A stretch of DNA of 64,000 bases, taken from contig JAIVFI010000003.1 of the NCBI GenBank assembly GCA_025558095.1, positions 186,001-250,000 on the forward strand. Reading direction: 5' to 3'. The notes beneath the pieces were generated by a model. That model was not told the DNA's origin, made no database searches, and worked only from the letters and a program-made list of their open reading frames with translations. The translations under genes and the position numbers were made by a program. This document shows, one piece after another, positions 20,909 through 30,800 of this stretch; positions within the stretch are counted from its first letter, which is position 1; every line of letters begins with the position of its first letter. Source of the stretch: Hyaloraphidium curvatum. Lineage: Eukaryota; Monoblepharomycota; Hyaloraphidiomycetes; Hyaloraphidiales; Hyaloraphidiaceae.

Positions 20909-22710
20909 TCATCCGAGGAACAGGTCTTGGAACAGGCTTTTCGCGGCCTGGCGGCAGATCCTCTCGACTTCGACCCCGCCCAACAGCCGCGAAACTTCCG
21001 TCCAGTAAGCCGGCTCGTTGGGAAAGTAAGTCTTCCAAGCGCGCACACCCTCTAGTTTGGGTACCTGGAAGCCCGCAAAGTTGCAGCGCGCATGCTCTTC
21101 CGGGCTCAGCCTTGGCGTCAGCCACTGACTCCTCCTCGCGATCGTGAGCTTCATGAGTGACGGAAAGCAGCCGCGGAGGGCGAGGTTGGTGCCGCTTCCC
21201 GTGATCGTCAAAGCCTTCAGCTTTGGCCCCAGGAATTCGGCGATGGGCGAGAGGTAGTTCGAAGGTAGCACGTGTCCCTGCTCTACCGGCCCGATCGAAA
21301 GGCTTTCGAGCTGCGCCAGCTGATCCGGATCGCCGCGTTTGCAAAGCATGTTCTGCCTTGTCCAAATCCCAAGCTGGATCGTCCTGCACGCGGGGAGATC
21401 GCCGGCAGCCTCCTCGTTGGACCACGACATGCCGTACGCGTGCAAGGTCTCGATTCGCAGCTTCTTCAGGCCGATGCACGTCTGAACTATGGCGAAAAGT
21501 CCATCAACGGTCACTTCGCCCAGGTGCGCCGAGGTCAGGCTTCTGTGGAGAGGGCACGTTGGGGCGCCGAGGGTGAGAACCGTGGGCTCGCCGCTATTGT
21601 TGAAGACCGCAAAGTCCACCAGCAGGTCCTTGAGACACGACAGTTTCTGCAGGTAGCCATCGAGCGAGTCCGGAACGATGTAGCGAGATTCGCCCATTGA
21701 GGTCACGATTTTCAAGCTGTCGATGCTCAAGACCGGAAAACCGCGATAGCGACCCCGCTGGGCATAGTTGCTGCCAACCTGCAGCGCCTGTTACCCGCAA
21801 AGCACAGGAGCAGCACCTAGCATTGGCTCACCAGCGTCAGCTTCTGCAGCGACTCCCTGTGGGCTTCCAAGCACGCAATGAGCTGTGTCCGCGACAGGAG
21901 ATCCGAGTGGGTGGCGAAAGATCTGACACAATTTGTCAGCATGTCGCAAGAAGTTACTTGCCAAGAGCCCACCTGAGCGTGTTTGTCGGCAGGACGTTGA
22001 TCAGAAGCTTCTGCGTTCCGTGCTGATCGATCCTGTTGCCGTGTCGCGGCCGCTCAAACGATGCCGGATTCCGAAACAGATCGACGGATCCTCACCATTT
22101 GGCCTTGTTGGGCAGGAGAACCTGGTGCTTCAAGAGCGAAACCGAACGAAAGAGGCCGGCAGAAACCAGGCCGCGGAATCTCGTGCACAGCGAAAGGACG
22201 CACAGCAGCCGGTCGCGCAGGGGCAGGTACGAGAATACGAGCACGAGGATCTGCATGAAATGAATCAGCAAGTAATGATCTCGCGAGCGATGATCCGATA
22301 GAATGGAGGCGCACCTCGTCGGGGAGCTGTCCAAAGTACCGACCCCTCAAGTCCCTCAAAAAATTCTTGATCTTTTCCTCCGTGATGAGCGACCCGCTCT
22401 CCACCGCGCCGGCCAGCAGCTCATCCAGCGTGTTCCGCGGCAGCATGCCCAGCATGCCCGCGACGGTCGCTTCGGGGTCCTGCCGCGGCGGCGGCGGAGG
22501 CGGGGGAGGCGGCCCCTTGGGCTCCTCCAGGAGCTTCCGTTTCCTTTCCTCGAGCACCTCCTTGGGCGCCCACACGGTCCGTGCGGGCGGGGCGGAGCCT
22601 TCGGACGCGTCGGGCGCGTCGGGCGAGGCGGGCGAGGCGGTGCCGCTGTCCGCGGTCGACACGTCGAGGAACATGTTCAGTGTCATCTGCTTTTGCTGTT
22701 TCGGCGGCAT
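20909..22710 (-). CDS. F-box/LRR-like protein, paralogue 2
   Basis: Five exons (22710-22315, 22250-22096, 22032-21973, 21922-21832, 21778-20909; introns 64, 63, 50 and 53 bases) give 523 residues. It starts MPPKQQKQMTLNMF, runs through a Pro-rich linker (nine consecutive Pro near residue 70) to the F-box, again split by intron 1: FGQLPDE joined to ILVLVFSYLPLRDRLLCVLS, then FRGLVSAGLFRSVSLLKH. Introns 2 and 3 were placed using the paralogue: the first restores WIDQHG (paralogue WIDSNG) and the last restores VGSNYAQ (paralogue IGSNYDQ). LRR-like units follow (LKKLRIETL, AQLESLSIGP, PKLKALTITG). The same SCF-adaptor role is inferred. Confidence 0.75.
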
Positions 22711-22982
22711 GGTCGCGTTTCTTTTGGGGGCCGGGAGAAAGTGGTGTTCGGACTGGCGACTCGTCGCGGCGAATTCGTGACAACCGTCGCACCAAAGAGA
22801 CTCCGAGCACCCCAAATCAAACGACGAGCATGACACTTGATTCCAACAAAATTACATAGCAAATGCAGATTGCAACCCCCCGGAAGACCTCCGCCAACCC
22901 CGCGTCTTCCGCTCTACCCGAAGGTCCTTGTTTGCGCTCTTGGGAGCGCTCCTTGTTCCCCCCCGGCCCGCCGCCGGCCGGC

Positions 22983-23714
22983 CTACACCACCAGCCCCTG
23001 AAACACGGCCGGCACCCGCCCCGCCTTCCACTCCAGCCACAGCCCCCTGTGCGCGGTCTTGAAGTGCTGCACCGCGTTGTCCCGCGTCTTGCTGCCCTTC
23101 TGCGGCCCCCCCTCGGTCGCGCAGAGGAGGCACAGGTAGTGCGGGTGCTCGTCCGCCATGTGGACGTGCGAGGGGAGGTGCTGCCGGAGGAGGTCCTTGC
23201 TGCCGTGGGTGCGGATGCCGTTGGGCTCCTTGGCCGAGACCTTGTGCGGGATCGGGCACCGGCAGTCCGCCGCGACCTCGTGGTCCTCGTAGAGGTGCTT
23301 GACCATGCCGCAGTCGACGTAGGTCCGTGCCACGCCGCCGCCAAAGACGGCCACCTCGCGCCTGCGGCCGAGAAAGACGTACCGCGGCCTGCAGACCGAC
23401 ACGTGCGCGCAGCCGGGGACCTGGCACCGGTCGAGGAACTGCTGGGTGCGGCGGAGCATGTCCAGGCGGAGGTTGGCGGCGCCCTGAGGCGAGATGGTGT
23501 CGACCTGGTGGAGGAGGCCGGGCGACGGGGGTGCTGCGGCGGAAGGGAGGCCGAGCTCGGCGAGCAGTTCGTCCACGGTGCCCAGGGAGTTGACGGCCTC
23601 GTCGAGCGGGAGCTCGGAGGTCTCGAAGACCTCGACGAACTCGACCGCATCGACGATCTCGACCGAGGCCGAGTTGATGTCGAAGAAGTCCTCGACGGAC
23701 TTGAAGGCGGCCAT
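22983..23714 (-). CDS. Cys/His-rich putative zinc-binding protein of unknown function
   Basis: One exon of 243 codons from ATG 23714 (MAAFKSVEDFFDINSAS); an upstream in-frame ATG at 23756 is possible but the sequence before 23714 is low-complexity. The N-terminal 70 residues are acidic and hydrophobic (VEIVDAVEFVEVFETSELPL). The C-terminal half has spaced Cys and His that could form atypical C2H2-type zinc sites: CQVPGCAH, VDCGMVKHLYEDHEV, CRCPIPHKVS, KDLLRQHLPSHVHM, YLCLLCAT and AVQHFKTAH. The last two fit C-x2-C...H-x4-H. It could be a nucleic-acid-binding protein; no family is recognised. Codon bias (G/C third positions) supports a real gene. Confidence 0.55.
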   Translation of the reverse strand: MAAFKSVEDFFDINSASVEIVDAVEFVEVFETSELPLDEAVNSLGTVDELLAELGLPSAAAPPSPGLLHQVDTISPQGAANLRLDMLRRTQQFLDRCQVPGCAHVSVCRPRYVFLGRRREVAVFGGGVARTYVDCGMVKHLYEDHEVAADCRCPIPHKVSAKEPNGIRTHGSKDLLRQHLPSHVHMADEHPHYLCLLCATEGGPQKGSKTRDNAVQHFKTAHRGLWLEWKAGRVPAVFQGLVV

Positions 23715-24306
23715 CGCGGGTGCGGGGTGCGGAGGTTGGGGTAGCGAAGCTTGCAAATGGGGATCGCAGAAAGCTCAGAGAGCTCGGAGAATGCTGCAGG
23801 CGGCTATGGAGTGGTGCTGATCGGTGCCGCTTCCTCCTCTGAGGCGGCAGCTGCGCAGTCGCAGTCGTTGAGAGTCCTCTTCTTGGTTCGCTAATGCCGG
23901 CGAGAAACACAGTGGCCTCGGCGGCGTTGCAAGCGCCGCGGCCTACGGCGCTATTCGTCGGGAGGTACGCCGCGGAGAAGCCTGTCTACCGCCTGGGCGT
24001 CCTCCGCAAGGAAGAGGGGCGGGCCGGGGCAGTCGCCCGCCCCGGCCGCCCGCGCGCCCGCCGTTCCCGGTCCCGTCATGGTAGTATTCGCCGCAGGCGG
24101 TCGGTCGTCAGCTGCTGTTAGTCTCTATGCTGCATGCTGCTGCTGCTGCGCGGAACGGGCGGTGGAGAAGCACAGGGAGGGCGGCCCTTTTGAACCCGGG
24201 CACCAGCCCGTGGCACAGCACCCCCTCGTCAGCCCGGACACTCAGCGCCCTTTGAGACCTTGATTTTGCCTCTAGCAATTTTGCTACTCCCCATCAACGA
24301 CTACTG
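23715..24306. promoter_or_regulatory. Intergenic region upstream of the Cys/His-rich protein gene
   Basis: About 590 bases with no convincing gene on either strand. A short CTG-type triplet run lies near 24128-24149. The region should contain the promoter of the minus-strand gene starting at 23714 and the 3' end of the pseudokinase gene. Nothing else is recognised. Confidence 0.3.
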
Positions 24307-25470
24307 TCATCGACCGTCGTCCGATACGGACGGGAACGACCCCGGGTGCGACTCCGGCGTGCCCGGGAGCGCGCCGGCGCCGTCCGCCGTCATCGCAGCC
24401 TCGTCATCGACCAGCTGCTCGAGAATCCCAATGATGTCGACGAAGGTCGGCCTCTCTGCCGGATCCTGGGCCCAGCACCGCGTGATGAGCTGCCAGTCCG
24501 CGTCTTGCATGCCGTAAGGCCGGGTGGGCCGCGTCCCATTCATGACCATCACTCGGAACTGCCGGTTTGTGTCAACCGACGGCCTGAGGGGTGTGAAGGA
24601 ACGCCAGACTCGCCTGCATGTGCCCCATAGAAGCGAACGGCCGGTAGCCGCCCCCGAGAACCTCGTAGGCGGTCAGCGCGAAAGCGTAGACGTCCGACGG
24701 CGGCCCCCTGGTCCCGTCGAACATCTCCGGTGCCATGTAGAGGGGCGTGCCGCCCGCCACGTCCTCCCGCTCGGCGGGCGCCGCCAGCGCGAACCCTTCG
24801 ACCTTGGCCTTCCCCCCGCACACGAGCACGTTGGCCGGCTTCAGGTCCCCGTGCACGAAGCCGCGGCCATGGATGTATGCCATGGCCCTCGCGGCGTCGA
24901 GAAGACGGCGGAGCGCCTCGCCCCGGTCCCACCCGCGGAGCTCCATGTGAGACCTCAGGTCGCCGTCGCCGAGCTCGACCACAAGCATTGGCGGGTCGGC
25001 GGTGGCCCCGATGAGCTGGAGGACTGCATGGTAGAAGCTGAGGATGCGTTTGGAGGGTGGCACACAGCGCGATGCCCACCGTTAGGATGCTGCAACCTGC
25101 CCCAGACCGCGATCTCCTCCGCCAGCACCTCGGCGGCTCCATCCCCGCGCGGCACCTTGACGGCAACCGGCGTGCCCAGGTAGCGCCCCGCAAAGACGCT
25201 CCCGAAGGCGCCGGCGCCCAGCTGTCGTTGGAAATCCACGGCCAGGTCGCGCGCGGGGATGAGCAGGTCTTCGCGCACGTCCATCGCGGTCGCGCGCGCC
25301 CGAAGTGACCCGCGGTCGAAAGGCGGGACCACGTAGCGCGCGGCGAGGTGGTCCCGCTGGTCTTCCGGGCGGGGGAACCGCGATGGAAAGGCGGGAGTGG
25401 CGACCGCGCCGCTGCTGGCTGCGACCGTGAGTGTCAGTTCCGCTTCGCGACCGACGATTCCCAGGCGCAT
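24307..25470 (-). CDS. TKL-type kinase-fold protein lacking the DFG aspartate (pseudokinase)
   Basis: Exons 25470-25080, 25023-24614 and 24558-24307 (introns 56 and 55 bases) give 350 residues. Kinase landmarks: Gly loop QLGAGAFGSVFAG; VAVK lysine; alpha-C LAEEIAVWGRLQHPN; catalytic loop HGDLKPANVL (HGD instead of HRD, Asp and Asn kept); YMAPEMF; SDVYAFALTAYEVL; and the C-lobe ending CWAQDPAERPTFVDII. The DFG position reads G-F-A (KAKVEGFALAA), so the magnesium-binding Asp is missing and phosphotransfer is doubtful. The last intron needs a GC-AG donor (CAG|GCGAGT at 24614/24613) to keep the frame; its 55-base length fits the local norm. Start ATG 25470 is the first in frame. Confidence 0.75.
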
Positions 25471-25637
25471 CCTCCGCTTCCCATGTCATTCCGGCAGCAT
25501 CCTAGCACTGCAGACCTACATCCTTCACGGAGTAATCCCGACCTTTGGCTTCGCACGTCTCCCATTCATCCACGCCCCTCCAAACCTGCCCACCAGGCGA
25601 AACCAGCAAATCCGACCACCGCCCGCCCGCGGCCCGC

Positions 25638-27564
25638 TCACCCCGCCGTAACCAGCGCCTCGTGTGCCTTGGGCACGTCGTCCATCCGCCCCAGCGCCTC
25701 GGCGTAGAACGCGATCGCGTAGAGCTCCCCGTCCAGCGACTCGGACACGCCGAGCGTGCGGCGGATGTACTGCGGCTCGTCCGAGAGGTTGTAACCCGCG
25801 GCCTCGTCGGTCCCGGAGAGGACCCCGTCGACGTAGGTTTTGCGGTTGGTTTTGTCGGCCACCTTGGGGTCGAAGGTCACGGCAACAGTGTTCCCCGGGA
25901 TCGGGAGGCCCTGATGGAACGACTGGTCCAGTACCCAGAAGTACGAGTGGTACGCTAGCTTGGCTGCTTCCCCCCTTGTGACAGTGCGCAAGCAGTTCGC
26001 CTTCCCGGCCTTGGGGAGCCCGCACCGTACATACCGTACCCGCTCCCGTCTCTGGCCCGAACATCGGCAAAGAACCCGTGCCTTGCGATCGCCGAGAACG
26101 CTGAGGTCCCCGTGGGGATCGTCCCCGTCGGCATGGTGAGGAACCTGTGCGCGGCTTCGGATCCGCTGCCCCTGCCGGAGCGGAAGAACATCACGGGGGA
26201 GGCCGGCGTGGCCATCCGGAGGACGTAAGGGCGGGTCTCGGGTTCGCCGGTGGCGTGGCGCTGGTTGCCCGTCTGGTCGTACCAGATCGTCAGGTAGGCG
26301 ACGGGGTCGGGACCGAGCCATTTGGCGAGGTTGGTGCCGTCGGCCTGCATGGGAACGGTGAGGCCGGGTTCGGCGGGCTCACGGGCACAATCACCTTTGC
26401 GAGGACGTTGTTGCACGCGTAAAAGTCGGCGGACTGGCCGTCCTCCTTGGCGAGCTTGGCGACCGGGCCGTCGTAGTCCGCCACGATCTTGCTCAGGGCG
26501 TAGGCGCCGTTGGGCTTCTTGGGGAGGAACAGCTTCTGCGGCGGAGCTGCGATGCGGGATCGGTGCGTCAGGACGGTCTCTGCCCCGCGCCCGGCTGACG
26601 GTCACGTACGGCATCCGCGCGATCCGCCGCCGGAGCCATTGCTACCGGAGTCCTGGCCGCCGGAGCCGTTGGCGGGAGGTGCCGTGCAGGATCCGCTGCC
26701 GGCCTCGCTACCGGAGCCTGATCCGCCTCCAGCACCCTTGGCTGGGGGCGTTTTGGACCCCTTCTTCTTGCCCGGTTTCTCGCAGGCGAACTTCAGCGTA
26801 AGCGCCTGCAAACGGTGCGCGCGTCCGCGGACTGGGTCAGGCGCCGAACGGCCAGCCACGAGGCAGTCCCCGGACGACCCACCCCGTTCGTGCACTCTTC
26901 GGGAACCGGAAGCAGATATCTGCTTTGTCATCGCGCACGATGCCTTGCCGTCGCAGTTCTTGGCCAGGGTTTCCGCGACCTGTGCCAAAACGTCTTTGGG
27001 GAGCGCGCATGGGTCTTCCTCTGCATCCTCCCCCTCCGAATCATCGTCCCCCGAATCCTCGTCGTCGCCGCCCTCCGAATCCTCCTCCTCGTCGTCATCG
27101 TCGTCATCCTGCCTCTTGCGGAGCCTCCTCTCCGGGGCCTCGCAGCCGTCTTCGTCCCCGGCAAAGGCCACCGACTCGGGCGCCACCTTGATCAATGCGC
27201 CCTTTGTCTCCTTGCACGACAGCGCGAGGAACTGCCTGCCGCTGCACGTGAGCGCGGCGAACGTGCCCTCGCCCTCTCCCGCGGTGACGGTCGACGGGGT
27301 CAGCTTGGGCTTCTTCGGGGCCTTCGCGGCCTGCGCGGCGGCGAGCAGGAGCGCGAGGACGAGCCACAGCAGCGCGAAGCGCCGGGGCGCGGCGGCGCCG
27401 GGGCGGCCGGCAATCGGGAAATGTAATTGGATGTCGCGAGTGGCGCGGTGTCTCGGTGGGTCTCGTTCGGGGGGCGAGCAGCGGGAGCGAGGGACGACCG
27501 GCGTCAAAGGCGGGTGCAGGGCTGCGCGCGCCGGAGGGGCGTCAAAGACGGGTCCAATCGTCAT
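25638..27564 (-). CDS. Secreted/anchored lectin: SUEL-type galactose-binding + LamG-like (GH54-related) domain
   Basis: Five exons (27564-26860, 26805-26610, 26546-26395, 26344-26035, 25963-25638; introns 54, 63, 50 and 71 bases) give 562 residues. A hydrophobic segment (RRFALLWLVLALLLAAAQA, about residues 54-72) acts as signal or anchor. Next is a SUEL-like lectin domain (FAALTCSGRQFLALSC ... CDGKASCAMTK ... GDCLALTLKFACE) carrying a long Asp/Glu insert after RRLRKRQ. A Gly/Ser linker follows, then a concanavalin-like domain resembling the N-terminal part of arabinofuranosidase B (ALSKIVADYDGPVAKLAKED, TIWYDQTGNQRHATG, KTYVDGVLSG, ELYAIAFYAEAL). Glycan binding is expected; glycosidase activity is not established. 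It is divergent from the giant lectin-like gene next door. Confidence 0.65.
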
Positions 27565-27831
27565 TTCAGGGGATCGCCGAGTCACACCGCTGAGGCCTCA
27601 TCCGTGCCTCGATGCCTTTGAGAAGACTGATGAAGAAAGTCTAGTCATTCAATGCTTCCGTAGGCGGATGGCTCCGGCTCCGGCCTCGGGCCATTTCAGC
27701 CAGAAGGTTGAACCCTGGGACCCAGAATCGCTGCCCCCGTCCGTCTTAGTCACCCAGGATTGGGCGCGCGCGAAATCCGACCCGCCCCCCGGGCTGCACG
27801 GCACCGCCGCGCCGTTCCGTTCTGCGGCTGC
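27565..27831. promoter_or_regulatory. Bidirectional promoter region containing the outer edge of duplication arm 1
   Basis: Only 267 bases separate the start codons of the SUEL lectin gene (minus) and the first giant lectin-like gene (plus). Homology to the second duplication arm begins at about 27716, so the two giant genes share only about 115 bases of upstream sequence and then have different promoters. Confidence 0.4.
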
Positions 27832-30800
27832 ATGCCACCCTCCACATGCCGCTGGCGGGCGGAGGGCCGCGCTGCCAGGCGGCGGCGCCGCGCCGGGACG
27901 CTCCTCGCGGTGCTGCTCCTCGCGCTCGTCCTGCTCATCGCCCCCGCCGATGCGCGTCTGAGATGGGACGCGGAGGCGAGGCGCGCGTTGGCGGCGGGAA
28001 GGCCGATGCCGGAGCTGCGGGAACGTTCGCCGGGGACGGAGAGGGCAGCAATGTCGGGTGCCGGAGCAGAACACATGATCCGGGCGCGGCAGAACAACGC
28101 AGGCGACGACGAGGAGCAATCGGAGGACGAAAATGATGATGAGGCCGCAGATGGGTGGGAAAGCGAGGAACCGGATGAGGGAGACGAGGAGGGTGGGTCT
28201 CTCTTCCGCCGGCTGCTTTGTATGGATCCCGCGAGCAAGACTAACTCCGGACCGAATCTCCAGCGGGCGAAGAAGACTCCGCAGGCGACGACGCCGGACC
28301 GGACGACGAGGACGATGCGGAGGATGGCGCGGACGAGGAGGCGGAATCCGACGAACGGGAGGTGGGCGAGCGTGGTGTGGTTTCGCGGACCGGAGTCTCA
28401 TGTTGTCATCGCTCCCCAGGAGGAGCCCGCCGACGTGTCCGGCGAGGAGGAGGAAACCTCGGAGGAGGATGTGAACGAACCGGTGGCGGAGGATGGCGGC
28501 GAGGACGAGGCAGAGGAGGACGAGGTGCGGACGCGTCGCCCATGGGCCTGCGGGACGCGTTTCTGACCGTGCTGGTCGCAGGCCGGGTCTGCGGAAGCGC
28601 AAGGCGACGCTGCGGAGGAAGAAGAGGGAGAGCAGGAGGTCCGCCGGCTTGCAGGACGGCCCCAGTCCCTTTGTCACTGAGCTGCTTTCCGCAGGGCGAC
28701 GAAGCGGCGGAACAGGAGGACTCGGAGGATTTGGTGGAGCCGGAGGAAGCCGAGGATCTGGCGGAGCCTGAGGAATCCGAGGATTCGACGGAGCGGGAGG
28801 AATCGGAGGACTCGGGGGATTCGGAGGAATCCGAGGATTTGGCGGAGCCCGAGGACTCGGAGGACTCGGAGGATTCGAAGGAATCCGACGATTTGGCGGA
28901 GCCGGAGGAATCAGACGACGTACGCCGCTTCGGAACTGGACAGATTTCCGTTTGGTTGACTTCCGGCGATGTTCGGCAGGATCAAGCGGCTGACGACGAT
29001 TCGGAAGGAGAGCAGGAACAAGGCGAGGGCGCCGAGTCTGACGACACCGAAGTAGCTGCCCGCGTGTTTCCTGGCGGGACTGCGTTCCTGATGCCTGCTG
29101 GCAGGTTGACGAGGACGAGGAGAGCGGGGACGACGACGACGATCAGGAGGAATCGGAACAGGAGGACTCGGAAGACGAGGAGTTCTCCGAAGCCGACGAG
29201 TCCCTCGCCAGCGTCCTCGGCGTGGAACCAGACCGGGCCGTGGAGCTCAAGTCGGCGGCGGAGCAGGCGGGCTTCAAGGTCGCTCACTGCGCCCACAGGA
29301 CGGCGCTCGAAGCCGAGCTGAAGGTCGACGACAGCAAGCTGGTCCATTCGGCGTGCACCGGCGTCGCGCCGGACGACGATCCGGAGGGCGCCGTGATCTT
29401 CCTGCCGGATCTCGCACAGGCGAAGGAGATCGCCGGCATGCTGCCCGAGGAGCTCGCACCGGCCCTCAACTGCGCCCAATCTACGCTGGAGAAGCTGGAT
29501 CTCCCTGCCGGAGTCAAAGTTGCGATCGGCGTCGGACCCGACCGAGGAAACGAGACCCCGCAGCCCGAAGCTCCGGCACCGCCGCCACCAAGCAGGCGCC
29601 TGGAGAAGCGGGACGGCTACGCAGCCAAGTGCCGGATCCGCATTTCGCTCCGGCCGAATGCCGGTTTCCAATTCCTCAATCTCAACGGCATACGCCTCCT
29701 TGATCGTACCGGGCAGCCCATCCAGGTCCTCGAGTCGGACATCTCCTTCGGGCAAGAAGGAGAAGGGGTCGGGGCTTGGAGGGAGTGCTTCAACGGTGGC
29801 CGCGGGTGCCACTCGGCCATCAAGCCCCAGGACACATACCCCTGGTTTTCTGCGTCATTTGACTGCACCCGCGGCCTCACCAGGATCACCGTGCTCAACG
29901 CCGGTCACGATCAACATCGGATCAATGCGTACATGCTGGTGCTGTACGGTCGCAGCGGAACTAGCGTTGCAACGTGGTCTTTTCAGGTACAGTCGCATGG
30001 CCCGCGAGCTTCCAGGAGGCCAGGCCGTTGACTCGGCACGACAGGATTCCCGTCAGGAATACAACTTTGCGGTAGATATCGACTATTGCACGGCACGAAT
30101 CGCCCCTAGACCCGGCATGATGAGCTTCATCAACATTCGCGAGTTTTCGGTCGACCTGTTCGATCCGAACCAGAAATACAGGCCGCCCATCGTCGGACAC
30201 GTCAGTAGTGCATGGGCCTCGGATCATCCCCCGGCCAATTGCTACGATGGCAACTTGAATGACTGGATTTGTCACACTGCCGGTATGTCTCTCCGCATTC
30301 TCGAACGGTTTGGCTCTAAGCTTCCTGCTCCGCCCCAGAATGGGACCCGGTGCCCAGCGCGACGCTTCAGTTTTGGTGCGGAGATCCAGGAGACGGGAAC
30401 GGCGGTTGGTCAGGAGTACTGGTGAACATACATAACCGCCTGGACTGCTGTGGGTAACTTGGACGTAGCTTCGTCGCCAGCGCTCATAGCTTTATCGTTC
30501 CGCAGGCTGGGAGCGGATCAAGCACTTTCAGGTCGAGTTCCTGGACCGGGGTGGAGTGCCGTTCGCTCAAAACCACTATATTGCGCACAACGACGACCGT
30601 ATCCCGCTTTTCGAGATCAGGAGAGCATTCCCTTCGAGGCGGTGCGGGATCCATATTTTCTTGAAACCCGGCGTGCCTCCCGACTATCTGAATCTTCGGG
30701 ATGTCAAGCTCACGGCGCGCACAGGCCAGGTGGCTGCGAATCAGCTCGATTACTGGTTGTCCAGCGAGGCTTCGCCGGCGAGCTCCTGCTTCGACGGAAA

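Noticed and set aside
24307-25470. Frame break in the kinase gene taken as a pseudogene lesion
   Set aside because: A GC-AG intron of the usual 55 bases restores the frame and gives the expected kinase C-lobe, so an intact (though catalytically doubtful) gene is preferred.
26510-27961. 483-codon plus-strand Ser/Pro-rich frame
   Set aside because: Antisense to the SUEL lectin gene; the Ser/Pro runs are the reverse complement of its Asp/Glu and Gly/Ser codons.
28700-28920. Simple-sequence microsatellite (GAG/GAC tracts)
   Set aside because: The triplet bias lies in frame within exons of the acidic domain, bounded by good splice sites, so it is coding repeat rather than neutral microsatellite.
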